From CAWDDA01 sp963813345 (GTDB lineage: Bacteria; Acidobacteriota; Blastocatellia; RBC074), in contig CAWEYR010000020.1 of assembly GCA_963813345.1 (NCBI GenBank), forward strand, positions 1-64,000: a stretch of 64,000 nucleotides of DNA, in the 5' to 3' direction. Under the pieces are notes generated by a model that did not search any database, was not told where the DNA came from, and saw only the letters and a program-made list of their open reading frames with translations. Positions 45,988 through 55,312 of this stretch are shown in pieces (within the stretch, counting starts at the first letter, position 1; every line of letters begins with the position of its first letter). The position numbers were made by a program, and so were the translations under genes.

Positions 45988-47397
45988 ATGATAGAGATTT
46001 TCAAAAATACCAAATACGACTTCCTCGGGAAGAAGTGGCTTTTTATCGGCCTTTCGTGGCTCCTTATTCTTGCAGGCCTGGCATCGGTTTTATGGAGGAC
46101 GTTCGACGGTAATCCGAACACCCATGCGTTCAATCTCGGTGTCGACTTCTCTGGAGGCACGCTCGCGACAGTTAAGTTCCAGGGACCACCGGACCTTGGA
46201 AAAATACGCGCAGCTCTCGAGAAGCAAGGCATAGAGGGCGGAAAGATCATCCTTCAGCCCGTTGGTGAGCAGCTCGGCCAGGGTCCGAAGAATGAAGTCC
46301 TCATTCGCCTGCCGAACCTTGTTGGCGTTGAACGCAAGGAAGGCGAGTCGGAAACGGCGGCCAAGGCTACGGATGATGCCGATGTTGGCAAGCAGAAGAT
46401 TCTCGCCGCGCTCGCTACTCTTAACCCGGCAGATGCTCAGCTCAAGACTGACATCAATACTATCGGCAAGGACAATCTCAAGAGTGAGTTGCTCCGTATT
46501 GATCCGTTGGGCCTCGCATCATCCGGAGCCGCGCAAACTGCGGATACGCGTTATGCCGACATCGCCAATCGCATCGTCGATTACCGTGAGAAGCAGCGTG
46601 CGGGTCTGATCGCCGACCTCAGCGAGGTGAAGAATCTGAGCGGCATTGACCCTCAGATCGGTCAGGCGTTCGATACGAACTTCTTTGCCGGACCTGCCGC
46701 AGTCAAGAGCGCAGAAGCAGTGAGTCCTCAGGTGGGCGCGGACCTGCGCAACCGTGCGGTTTACGTCACGATCGTTGCCTGCATCGGAATGCTGATCTAC
46801 GTCGCATTCCGCTTCAAGTCCTGGGGCTTCGGAATTGGTGCTGTAGTTGCGGTATTCCACGATGTGCTCGTGACGCTCGGGTTCTTCTCGATAATGCAGT
46901 GGGAAGTCAACCTGACAGTCATCGCTGCACTGCTGACTCTTGTTGGATACTCGATGAATGACACCATCGTCATCTACGATCGTATCCGCGAGATGATGCG
47001 CACGCGGCGTCGCGATACGCTCGAGGTGCTGGCCAATGACTCGATCAACGAGACGCTTTCACGAACGATCATCACATCGGGGCTGACGTTCCTCTCGGTT
47101 CTTGCGCTTCTCGTGTTTGGTGGTCAGGTGTTGAGAAGCTTCTCGTGGACGCTCTTTATCGGCATCATGATCGGTACCTATTCAACGATGTACATCGCCT
47201 CGCCGTTCACCATCTGGTGGGAACGCTGGCGCGGAAAATTGCGCAAGACAACAGCGGCGGCCGAGAAACCCGCGGTGAGTCTGGGCGGCGTCCAACTTGG
47301 CGTCCCTGCGCCATCGACCGCTACACCTGCGGCTCCCGTCGGAAAGATCGCGAACCCGAAGCGCAAGAAGAACAAGAAGCACTCGGCAGCACGTTAG
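45988..47397 (+). CDS. secF: Protein translocase subunit SecF with enlarged periplasmic region
   Basis: Partner of SecD. TM1 near 18-37, LGVDFSGGTLATVKF, then TM2-6 with LLTLVGYSMNDTIVIYDRIR and LSRTIITSGLTFLSVLALL. Between P1 and TM2 there is an extra region of about 110 residues (about 113-225), including KILAALATLNPADAQLKTD, LKSELLRIDPLGLAS and ADIANRIVDYREKQRAGLI. It reads like a helix-hairpin-helix-type insert and makes the protein 469 aa against about 300 usually. The C-terminus is Ala/Pro-rich then very basic (NPKRKKNKKHSAAR). Confidence 0.93.
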   Translation: MIEIFKNTKYDFLGKKWLFIGLSWLLILAGLASVLWRTFDGNPNTHAFNLGVDFSGGTLATVKFQGPPDLGKIRAALEKQGIEGGKIILQPVGEQLGQGPKNEVLIRLPNLVGVERKEGESETAAKATDDADVGKQKILAALATLNPADAQLKTDINTIGKDNLKSELLRIDPLGLASSGAAQTADTRYADIANRIVDYREKQRAGLIADLSEVKNLSGIDPQIGQAFDTNFFAGPAAVKSAEAVSPQVGADLRNRAVYVTIVACIGMLIYVAFRFKSWGFGIGAVVAVFHDVLVTLGFFSIMQWEVNLTVIAALLTLVGYSMNDTIVIYDRIREMMRTRRRDTLEVLANDSINETLSRTIITSGLTFLSVLALLVFGGQVLRSFSWTLFIGIMIGTYSTMYIASPFTIWWERWRGKLRKTTAAAEKPAVSLGGVQLGVPAPSTATPAAPVGKIANPKRKKNKKHSAAR

Positions 47398-47401
47398 GTA
47401 G

Positions 47402-47486
47402 GTACGTTGTACCGGCGTTTAGCCGGAATCGTTACATTCAGACTACTCGAATGTAACGATTCCGGCTAAACGCCGGTACAACGTAC
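47402..47486. repeat. REPIN-like hairpin, CCGGCGTTTAGCCGG family
   Basis: GTACGTTGTAC, CCGGCGTTTAGCCGG, AATCGTTACATTC, loop AGACTACTCG and complements. Differs from the 39989 copy by C to A in the stem (GTTCCATT versus GTTACATT), with the matching change on the other arm. Confidence 0.9.
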
Positions 47487-47498
47487 ATTCCCCAGGTC

Positions 47499-48713
47499 AT
47501 GACGACCAAACTCTACTGGGACGATTCTCACCTGGTCAGTTTCAAGGCCCGCCTGACCGCGTCACAACTTCACAACGGAAAACTCGCTGTTCTGCTTGAT
47601 CAGACTGCCTTTTATCCCGAAGGGGGAGGCCAGCCTTCCGACACGGGAACGATCGCTGGACTGCGAGTAGCTTCGGTCGTGACGCGAGCTGACGGGGAGA
47701 TACTGCACATTCTCGAGGACGGCGCTGAGCGCATCGATGAGGGTGAAGTTGATTGCGAGGTTGACTCAGAACGACGGAGAGAGATGATGCAGCAGCATAC
47801 AGGCCAGCACATTCTCTCGCAGGCGTTCTTCCGGCTCTTTGGAGCAGAGACCAGAGGCTTTCGCGTTACGGATCGAGTCGCAGAGATCGATCTCGCACTC
47901 GAAGCGCACGAGGATCAGATCCCCGGCGCCATCAATCAGGCAGAAGAGATCGCCAACAGTGTAGTCTTCGATGACAGAATAATTCGCTCGCTCCAGCTCA
48001 CACCGGAGGAAGCATCGCGTCTGCCACTGCGTAAAGAGAGCTTTGTCACCGATTGTGTACGCGTTGTCGAGATCGACGATTTTGACCTGTCGCCATGTGG
48101 CGGAACACACGCAAAGCGCACGGGCGAAGTTGGACTGATCGTGGTTAGAGGGTGGGAGCGTGCGAAGAAAATGGTAAGGGTCGAGTTTTTGTGCGGAGTA
48201 CGCGCTCTCGGTGACTATCGGGAAGCAAACCGCGTCTCGACTGCGATTGCACGACGTTTCACGGTAGCGAGGAATGAAGTCGATGCGTCCCTTGCGCGAT
48301 TGATCGACGACAACAAGGCGCTACTCAAACGAGTGCGCGAGTTTTCCGAGGCTGCGATTGAAAGGGAGGCACTCAGCCTTTGCTCAGAGGTTCAGTCGAG
48401 CGATGGGGTGCGAACCGTTATCCGCGTGTTCGATAGTAGAGATTACGACGAAGTAAAACTTCTCGCTCACCGCCTGGCAGCGAGAGATTCGACAGTTGCG
48501 ATTCTGATTACTAAGAACGCCGATATGGCACGAATTGTGGTCGCGCGCTCAGCTAATGTGAATCTCGATTCGAGCCGCCTGGTAAAGGCAGCATGTGAGA
48601 TCCTTGGAGGAAAGGGCGGAGGCACGCCCGATTTCGCTCAGGGAGGCGGTCCAAAGGTGGATGAGATCGGGAGAGCACTCAAGAGTCTGGACTTCCGGTT
48701 GCTTCACCGCTGA
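47499..48713 (+). CDS. Alanyl-tRNA editing protein (AlaX-L type with DHHA1 domain)
   Basis: Hydrolyses mischarged Ser- or Gly-tRNA-Ala. Homologous to the editing and C-terminal parts of AlaRS: LLDQTAFYPEGGGQPSDTG, MMQQHTGQHILSQAFF (zinc HxxxH), DLSPCGGTHAKRTGEVG (zinc Cys...His), then a helical linker and a DHHA1 domain with GGKGGGTPDFAQGGGP at the end. 404 aa, no aminoacylation domain. Ends overlapping the convergent coxG-like gene. Confidence 0.9.
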   Translation: MTTKLYWDDSHLVSFKARLTASQLHNGKLAVLLDQTAFYPEGGGQPSDTGTIAGLRVASVVTRADGEILHILEDGAERIDEGEVDCEVDSERRREMMQQHTGQHILSQAFFRLFGAETRGFRVTDRVAEIDLALEAHEDQIPGAINQAEEIANSVVFDDRIIRSLQLTPEEASRLPLRKESFVTDCVRVVEIDDFDLSPCGGTHAKRTGEVGLIVVRGWERAKKMVRVEFLCGVRALGDYREANRVSTAIARRFTVARNEVDASLARLIDDNKALLKRVREFSEAAIEREALSLCSEVQSSDGVRTVIRVFDSRDYDEVKLLAHRLAARDSTVAILITKNADMARIVVARSANVNLDSSRLVKAACEILGGKGGGTPDFAQGGGPKVDEIGRALKSLDFRLLHR

Positions 48714-49138
48714 TCGCAGAGAAGAATCGGGAAGTCATCGTCTTTGCCGCCGAGAGGACCACTCGCTGGCCGACACTTGCAATCAGTCCACCGATAGTTA
48801 CGTCACCGGAGTAAGTAACAAGCGTCGACTCGTTTGACTCCTCCGATTCGGCGAGACTGATGTCTCCGGCTCCCTTGACGAACCCAACTTTTCCTTTGAC
48901 GTCGACGACCATTCTGAGATGTTCGGGTACGCGGACGTCTTCGACACGTATCGTCCCCTCGAATGCGCCCTTTATACTTCCGACCCCCGCCTTGAGCATG
49001 ATGTTGTAGAGCCCATCGGCCTGGACTTCGAGAGATTCGCAGCCGGGAACCGCGCGTTTGAGGACTTCGGGATCGGTAATCAGTCTGAATACATCATTTA
49101 TGCGGCGCGGAGATAGCTTCGGTGCCTTCGAGTTTCAT
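48679..49138 (-). CDS. CoxG-like SRPBCC family protein, frameshifted
   Basis: Member of the CoxG (carbon monoxide dehydrogenase subunit G) SRPBCC family; membrane-recruitment or lipid-binding role in CODH clusters, but no cox genes are nearby. The start at 49138 (MKLEGTEAISAP) is followed within 15 codons by a shift to NDVFRLITDPEVLKRAVPGC. It continues with VGSIKGAFEGTIRVEDVR, VKGKVGFVKGAGDISLAESE and LVTYSGDVTIGGLIASVGQR. Corrected length about 150 aa, full. Overlaps the convergent AlaX gene by 35 bases. Confidence 0.8.
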
Positions 49139-49208
49139 CAGTGTCCTTTACTCTAAGTGGTAGAGTGGGGTATATTTAAATGTTTTATTACATCATCTGA
49201 GGAGTAGT

Positions 49209-49772
49209 ATGGCTTTTCAAGCAACGCAGATTCGGCGCGGAATGGTAATCGTTCACAATGGTGCACCTCACCGCGTCATAGAATTTCATCATCACACGCC
49301 GGGTAACCTTCGCGCTATGGTGCAGACCAAAATGCGCAATCTTAAGACCGGAAGCTCGACTGAACACAGATTCCGCTCAACCGATACCGTCGAACGCGCC
49401 ATCCTCGAAGAGCACGAGATGAACTACCTTTACGACGATGGAACGCTCTACCACTTTATGAATACCGAGACCTACGAGCAAATCACTCTCGATGGTGAAG
49501 CCCTCGGAGACGCGGTCGGATATCTTCTCGCCGATACCGTCATCACGGTTGAGTTTTACGAAGGTCAGCCTATAGGTATCGAGCTCCCCGGTGTTGTCGA
49601 GCTGAAAGTAATCGAAACCGAGCCGGAGTTGAGAAGCTCGACAGTGAGCAACGTCAATAAACCCGCCAAGCTCGAGACCGGAATCCAGATCCAGGTTCCA
49701 CCTTTCATCAAGCAGGGCGATCGCATCCGTGTCAATACTACAGACGGGAGTTATGTCGAGCGAGCGAAGTAA
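49209..49772 (+). CDS. efp: Elongation factor P with Asn at the modification position
   Basis: Relieves ribosome stalling at polyproline. KOW-like N-domain, then two OB domains, 187 aa. The loop is FHHHTPGNLRAMVQTKMRNL: where E. coli has KPGK (modified Lys34) this protein has TPGN (Asn33), so neither lysyl- nor rhamnosyl-type modification is possible there. AGGAG lies about 7 bases before the ATG. The -10-like TATATT at about 49172 may be part of the promoter. Confidence 0.93.
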   Translation: MAFQATQIRRGMVIVHNGAPHRVIEFHHHTPGNLRAMVQTKMRNLKTGSSTEHRFRSTDTVERAILEEHEMNYLYDDGTLYHFMNTETYEQITLDGEALGDAVGYLLADTVITVEFYEGQPIGIELPGVVELKVIETEPELRSSTVSNVNKPAKLETGIQIQVPPFIKQGDRIRVNTTDGSYVERAK

Positions 49773-49796
49773 ACGAGCAAAGTAACGAGCGAAGTA

Positions 49797-52274
49797 ATGT
49801 ACCTGCTGTACAGCCTTCTCCTCACGATCGCATTCATCCTCCTTCTTCCGCTTTTCTCATACCGGATACTCTTCAAAAGAAAACAGTACGGGCAATCTCG
49901 CGGAGAGATTCGGCTTTGTGCCGAATCTCACGGGAGCGCCGGCCTCTGGCCGGCGCGTGATATGGTTTCATGCTGTCTCTGTTGGCGAAGTGCTCGCAAT
50001 CAGACCTCTCGTTAAGGCTGTGCGGTCGCGGTTCCCCGACTACACTCTGGTCGTTTCCACGACGACTGTAACCGGGCAGGCCGTTGCACGCGTCCAGCTC
50101 GGCGACGTTGAGAGCGGAGACGACCGAATCCGGTTTTGTTACTTTCCCTTTGACTGGCGATTTTCTGTCAGGCGCTCGATGAGCCGAATATCGCCAAGCC
50201 TCGTCGTTCTCGTCGAATCAGAGTTATGGCCCAATTTCCTCAAGATCGCACACGATCGAGGAGTAAAGGTACTTGTGGCGAACGGAAGAATCTCTGACCG
50301 TTCATACGGCCGAATGAGCCGCTTGAAACTGGTTGCCCGTTTTCTCTATCAAAACGTTTCGCTTTTTGGCATGCAGACCAGGCTCGACGCTGATCGCGCT
50401 CGGGAGCTTGGTGCGCCTGTTGATCGCGTATTTGTTGGAGGTAACCTTAAGTACGATCTCGACTCTTCAACAAATGATGCCCCCATCTTGTGGGAAGGGC
50501 TCGACGGTCTACCTCTACTCATAGCCGGGAGCACTAGCGATGGTGAGGAAGAGATCATTCTCGAAGCGTTTGCGCAACTGCGCAGTCGACCGGGGCACGA
50601 AAACGCTCGACTTCTGATCGCGCCGAGACATCCGGAGCGTTTCAATGAAGTCGCAGAGTTAATGCGCGCAAGTCGCATGTCCGTGATCAGGAGGTCGGAG
50701 GGCCGCGATGCGAAGAATGGCGAGTGCCTTCTGCTGGACACGATCGGTGAGCTCGCCTCACTTTATCGCCATGCTAGTCTTGTCTTTATCGGAGGAAGCC
50801 TGGTGCCAAAAGGCGGGCACAATATTCTCGAGCCTGCACTGTATGCCCGTCCATTGATCGTCGGGCCGCATATGGAGAACTTCCGCGAGATGACACATGA
50901 CTTTCTCGCGCGCGACGCACTGGTGCAAATAAAAGCAACAGCACGACACGACCAGGCGACGGAGCTGGCTGAAATCTTCTCGCGTCTTATTTCGGACCGC
51001 GCTCGCGCACGTACGCTCGGGGAGAACGCCCGCCGCGCAGTTGAAGACAACCGCGGCGCAACCGGAAAGTATCTCGCTGCAATTGAAGAGCTGCTGAGCT
51101 CGCAATCCAAGCTAAAAGCTGAACTCAAACCTCGGCCATTTGAGTTCAGTTCACTGAAAGTCAATATGATCAATTCGCCAGTCGCGCGAAGCCTTCTCTA
51201 CTTACCCGCGAAGCTCTACGAGCTGGGTGTACGGACGCGGATCGCTCTCTATGAAACGGGATATCTCAAGACCGCGAAACTCCGAACGCCAGTTGTGAGC
51301 ATTGGCAACCTGACTGTAGGCGGAACGGGTAAGACACCGTTTGCGATCTGGCTCGCGAACTATCTTGAGAGCGAAGGCTACAACCCCGCAATCCTCAGCA
51401 GAGGTTATAAGCGTGACGGCAGCGGCATCGTTGAAGTATCGAACACAACTGAAGTGCTCGCATCACCGGGTCAGGCCGGAGATGAACCCTATCTGATGGC
51501 TCATTCCTGCCCTGGTGTCCGTGTTGTAGTGGGGGAGAATCGCGCGGCGGCTGGGAAGTGGCTCGAGGACCGGTATGAACTTTCAGCCCTGATCCTCGAC
51601 GACGGGTTTCAACACCTTGGCCTCGAAAGGGAACTTAACTTTGCATTGATCGATGCGACCGACCCCACTGACGATGGTGCAATGGTTCCACTCGGGCGTC
51701 TGCGAGAGCCGTTCACCAGCCTTCGGCGTGCAGATGCTGTAGTAGTGACGCGGGCAGATCGTGCGTTCGATCAAAAGGCGGTTGAGGGAACGATCAAAGG
51801 ATATTGCCGTAAAGACGTGCCCGTTTTCTATGCCTATCACGACATGACAGATATCTTGTCCGGCTGAACGGGGACGGAAAAATGAAGCCTGGTGATCTTG
51901 CGCATCAACCCGTGGCCGCACTATCTGGAATCGCCTGTCCGAAGACCTTTCTCGAAGATCTAACCCACTATGGTGCGCGCATAGTGGTTCATCGCGAGTT
52001 TCGGGATCACCACAGATATAGCGAGAACGAATTCCGCGCATTTGAGCGTCATGCAGTCGGAGCGGGCGCGCGGCTGATTGCGACTACAGAAAAGGACGCG
52101 ATCAACCTTTCCAGGGAAACGGTGACATCATCAGGACTTCCGCTTTACGCGTCACGGATAGCGTTCAGGTGCGAGGATGAGGTCGCGCTTCGGAGTCTCG
52201 TTCTGCGTGCTATCATTGGCGCCAAGAAAGATCGGAGATGCAGAACCACATCGACGAATTCATCCGGCACCTGA
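49797..52274 (+). CDS. waaA-lpxK: Kdo transferase - lipid A 4'-kinase fusion (WaaA-LpxK), two frameshifts
   Basis: One frame (49918-51867) carries both enzymes. WaaA part: N-terminal membrane anchor (LLLTIAFILLLPLFSYRIL, frame 1, shift at about 49885), IWFHAVSVGEV, LVESELWPNFL, FIGGSLVPKGGHNILEP (GT30 nucleotide-sugar region). The linker SQSKLKAELKPRPFEFS is encoded by a degenerate repeat. LpxK part begins at MINSPVARSLLYLPA (51166) with VSIGNLTVGGTGKTP (P-loop), ILSRGYKR, LILDDGFQHLGLER and ADAVVVTRAD. A shift at about 51862 leads to VAALSGIACPKTF, FRDHHRYSENE and IATTEKDAINL. WaaA and LpxK act on successive intermediates of Kdo-lipid A synthesis. The LpxK end overlaps the xer gene by 37 bases. 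Confidence 0.88.
49933..49956. repeat. GC-rich repeat core inside waaA
   Basis: GGAGCGCCGGCCTCTGGCC and the following GGCGC match the family at 110-335. Read in frame as GAPASGRR between the membrane anchor and the IWFHAVSVGE motif, a spot where WaaA proteins vary. Confidence 0.65.
51104..51152. repeat. Degenerate CAAGCTAAAGCTTGAACTC repeat forming the WaaA-LpxK linker
   Basis: CAAGCTAAAAGCTGAACTC differs from the intergenic family by one gain and one loss, so the frame is kept. An 11-bp inverted repeat, CTGAACTCAAA and TTTGAGTTCAG, is also present. Confidence 0.65.
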
Positions 52275-53164
52275 AATACGAGCGCAATCTCTCGGAGCAC
52301 ACACTTCGAAACTACGCGAGCGATCTCGTGCAGTTCTATGACCACATTGCGCCGCCGGACAAAGAAGGAAAGCGGCGGAGCGTCGATGTCAGCGGGATCG
52401 ACAATCTGACGATCCGCGACTTCATGGCGGGTCTATACGAGAAGAACAATAAGAAGAGCTCGATTCACCGGAAAGTTGCCGCACTCCGAACGTTCTTCCG
52501 CTATCTTTGCCGCGAGGGGATTCTCGAGGCCAATCCTGCAAGAATGGTGGCGAGTCCGCGAGTCGAGAGAAAGCTGCCGAATCACCTGCCGATTCAGGAC
52601 ATGATTCGCTTTATCGAAACGCCAGATGTCGAGACCGTGCTTGGAAAGCGTGATCGCGCAATTCTCGAGATTCTGTACGCCAGCGGTTTGCGCGTTTCGG
52701 AGCTTGCCAGTCTGAATCTCAGTGATATTGATTTCGAGAACCAGACATTGCGAGTAAAAGGGAAGGGAAGAAAGGAACGAATCGTGCCATTCGGCGATCA
52801 CGCGAGGGCTGCGATCGAAACATACCTGCAGGTTCGTGGAGAGCTTCTGATAGACGCCAGCCGGGAGCAGCCCGAGAAGTTTGATCCACTGGCACTCTTC
52901 ATGAACTATCAGGGCACACGCATCACGACGCGCTCAGTGGCGCGAATGATCGACAAGTACGTCAAGATTTGCGCAGGCATCCATCGCCTCAGCCCGCATG
53001 CGTTGCGGCATTCGTTCGCGACTCACTTGCTTGATGCCGGTGCAGACTTGCGAACCATCCAGGAACTTCTCGGACACGCTCGCCTCTCAAGCACCCAGGT
53101 CTACACACAGGTTTCGATGGAGAAGCTGATCGAGGTCTACGATCAGGCGCACCCGAAGGCGTGA
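52238..53164 (+). CDS. xerD: Tyrosine recombinase XerC/XerD
   Basis: Site-specific recombinase resolving chromosome dimers at dif. N-terminal SAM-like domain (IDEFIRHLKYERNLSEHTLR), then catalytic residues: Arg in ASGLRVSELASL, Lys in VKGKGRKERIVP, HxxR in SPHALRHSFATHL, His in LLGHARLSSTQVY and Tyr in TQVYTQVS. 308 aa, intact. XerC versus XerD not distinguished. Coupled to the end of the waaA-lpxK gene. No dif-like site was recognised. Confidence 0.9.
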   Translation: MQNHIDEFIRHLKYERNLSEHTLRNYASDLVQFYDHIAPPDKEGKRRSVDVSGIDNLTIRDFMAGLYEKNNKKSSIHRKVAALRTFFRYLCREGILEANPARMVASPRVERKLPNHLPIQDMIRFIETPDVETVLGKRDRAILEILYASGLRVSELASLNLSDIDFENQTLRVKGKGRKERIVPFGDHARAAIETYLQVRGELLIDASREQPEKFDPLALFMNYQGTRITTRSVARMIDKYVKICAGIHRLSPHALRHSFATHLLDAGADLRTIQELLGHARLSSTQVYTQVSMEKLIEVYDQAHPKA

Positions 53165-53388
53165 AGAAAAAGTGCTGGGTGCTGAGTGCTGAGTAGAGAA
53201 ACTGATTTGAGATTTGAGATTTGAGATTTGTCATCTGTCATTTGTTTCCGAGAGTGCTCAGTAACAAATAGCAGATCTCAAATGTCAAATCTCAAATCTC
53301 AAATCGGTTTCTCTGAACTCAGCACTCAGCACTCAGCACTCAGCACCCAGCACTCAGCACCCAGCACTCAGCACCCAGCACCCAGCAC
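53165..53388. repeat. Composite hairpin of GATTTGA and CAGCACTCAGCACC tandem units
   Basis: Left side: GTGCTGGGTGCTGAGTGCTG then repeated GATTTGA. Right side: CTCAAATCTCAAATC-type units then a tract of CAGCACTCAGCACCCAGC units running up to the alkA stop. The arms are complementary, but the right low-complexity tract is longer. No gene. Confidence 0.8.
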
Positions 53389-54020
53389 CTATCCAAGACT
53401 ACGCCATAGGTACCACGACGCGACTGAACGGTAGGGATGCCAGCGATTTTCTGTCGCTATCGCTTCGATCTCCGCAGCGCCGGGAAGCTTTTCAAAACCG
53501 TATAGCTGGCCGATGGCCTTACGTATTCCGAAGTCGCCTACAGGCAGCACGTTCAAACGTCCGAGCGAGAACATGAGGAACATGTGCGCAGTCCAGACGC
53601 CGATTCCCTTGATAGCTACCAGCGCCTCGATGACCTCTTCGTCTGTTTGCCGTTTGAACTTTTTCAAATCAACCGAGCCTGAAGCGGTTCTTTCGGCAAG
53701 ATCCTTCATGTAGGAAACCTTTTGATTCGAGAGTCCGACTGATCTCAGGGCTGCGTGCTCAGCAGCGATTATCTGTTTTGCGTTTGGAAAACGTGCAGGC
53801 GTGTTGAGCCGTTTCAACCGCTCGCCAATCGTGTCCGCGACCTTCGTCGAGCAGCTGCTGAGAGATGATCGAGCGGAGCGAGTATCTCAAAGTGGCGATT
53901 ATGCGGACGCAACGCGCAGGCACCGACGCGCCGCACGATCGGCCTTAACACCGGATCGCGTCGCGCGATGTGACGCTCGGCTCGTTGAAGCTCTTCGACA
54001 AAATCCTGCGATACTTTCAT
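53389..54020 (-). CDS. DNA-3-methyladenine glycosylase II-like (AlkA/HhH-GPD), frameshifted
   Basis: Base-excision repair glycosylase for alkylated purines. Start at MKVSQDFVEEL (54020), whose ATG overlaps the permease stop (TAATG). A shift at about 53870 passes from HNRHFEILA to the second frame (KRLNTPARFPNAKQIIAAE). SNQKVSYMKDLAERT, then the helix-hairpin-helix LVAIKGIGVWTAHMFLMFSL and VLPVGDFGIRKAI (catalytic Asp in GD) follow. Corrected length about 210 aa, without the N-terminal TBP-like domain of E. coli AlkA. Confidence 0.82.
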
Positions 54021-55282
54021 TACGTGTACTTCAGCCATTTCATGATTTCAGGCAACGTCGGGCGTTTGCCGTACATCAGGATTCCGACACGGTAGATTTT
54101 GGCCGCCAGCCAGACGGCTCCGAGAATGGAGACGATCATCAGTAACATCGAGAGCCCTATCTGCCAGAACGGAGGCTGCGAGAGGCAGATCCGCATGAAC
54201 ATCAGAACAGGGGCAAAAAACGGGATCAGCGAGAGGATTATCGAGAATGTGCTGTTGGGGTTTCTGAGGATCGCGCTCGAGAAAATCATCGGGATGATGA
54301 TGAGAATTGTCACCGGCATCTGAATCTGTTGAGCGTCCTCTTCGCTCGTCACAAGGGCGCCGACCGCCGCGTATAGGGTCGCGTAAAGGAAATACCCGAG
54401 TACAAAGTAGACGACGAAATAGACGATCAGGGACGCGGGTATGTTTGGCAACTTGACCGCCCCCATAGCGAAGGCCGGCAGTGCGGCCACCGTGCTTAAA
54501 AGGATTGCAAAAATGGCCCATGTGAAATATTGCGTCAAACCTACCAGCCCGATCCCAACGAGTTTTCCGAGCATCAGTTGGAACGGCCTGACTGACGAGA
54601 GCAGGACCTCGACAATTCGCGACTGCTTCTCTTCGATCACTCCCCGCATTACGGTGACACCGTAAATCAGAATCGTAATGTAGAGGATCATCAGGAGTCC
54701 GTACGCCAGGATGAACGTCTGGCCTCGCTCGCTCTGACCTTCCGGATTCTCGACTTCGAGATCGACCTCACGGTTGAGATTCCTGATCTGCTCTGGATTG
54801 AGTCCGGCCCTGATCAACCTACGCTCTGAAATGGCGCTATTCACTGCGTGTTCAATGCGGCCCCGATTCGCGAAGTCACTGACATTCTTTGCCCGGAGTA
54901 TGACCTTCTCCTTTTCGAGGACTTCGTTCGGAAGAACCATGTAAGCGTTGATCTCCCCGTCTTTCACCTGTGCATCAAGCGCGGCTCTCCGCGAATCGAT
55001 GCTCTCGCCGGCGGGAACAACCTCATGACGAACAGTGTATCGATCCGCCTTCGGGTTGTCGTTCATGAGCAGTTGATCAAGACGCGTCATCAGCGCCGCA
55101 TCTCCCGTCTGTTCCAGGAGCACAAGCTTGTAATCAGCGGTGCCGCCGCGTCCTACGACGAGAATCGGCACGATGATGAACGACATCATGATGAGCGGGC
55201 TCAGAATGGTTCCAATGACGAAACCCTTCGAACGGACTCTGGTCAGATACTCGCGTTTGATGATCGCAATGATCTTGTCCAT
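54020..55282 (-). CDS. ABC-2 type transporter permease (NatB-like)
   Basis: Integral membrane permease. TM1 at about 22-44 (GTILSPLIMMSFIIVPILVV), a large external loop of about 150 residues, then five or six helices, with MRGVIEEKQSRIVEVLLSSV (the ABC-2 coupling motif), LVGLTQYFTWAIFAILLS and VYFVVYFVLGYFLYATLYA. 420 aa, intact. The ATPase (NatA-type) normally paired with it is not adjacent. Confidence 0.85.
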   Translation of the reverse strand: MDKIIAIIKREYLTRVRSKGFVIGTILSPLIMMSFIIVPILVVGRGGTADYKLVLLEQTGDAALMTRLDQLLMNDNPKADRYTVRHEVVPAGESIDSRRAALDAQVKDGEINAYMVLPNEVLEKEKVILRAKNVSDFANRGRIEHAVNSAISERRLIRAGLNPEQIRNLNREVDLEVENPEGQSERGQTFILAYGLLMILYITILIYGVTVMRGVIEEKQSRIVEVLLSSVRPFQLMLGKLVGIGLVGLTQYFTWAIFAILLSTVAALPAFAMGAVKLPNIPASLIVYFVVYFVLGYFLYATLYAAVGALVTSEEDAQQIQMPVTILIIIPMIFSSAILRNPNSTFSIILSLIPFFAPVLMFMRICLSQPPFWQIGLSMLLMIVSILGAVWLAAKIYRVGILMYGKRPTLPEIMKWLKYT

Positions 55283-55283
55283 A

Positions 55284-55312
55284 GGTATGTTGTACCGCCT
55301 TCAGACGGAATC
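55284..55312. repeat. Degenerate REP supplying the mazG stop codon
   Basis: GTATGTTGTACCGCCTTCAG then ACGGAATCTTC, a diverged copy. The mazG stop (TGA on the minus strand) and its last few codons lie within it. Confidence 0.65.

Noticed and set aside
52238..53164. Tyrosine recombinase as a sign of an integron or integrative element
   Set aside because: Sequence and position (coupled to lpxK) fit housekeeping XerC/XerD; no attachment site, integrase cassette or mobility gene was found.
53300..53395. Tandem CAGCACTCAGCACC units, at first sight like a CRISPR array
   Set aside because: Units are about 7-14 bases without spacers and form one arm of an inverted repeat; no cas genes nearby.
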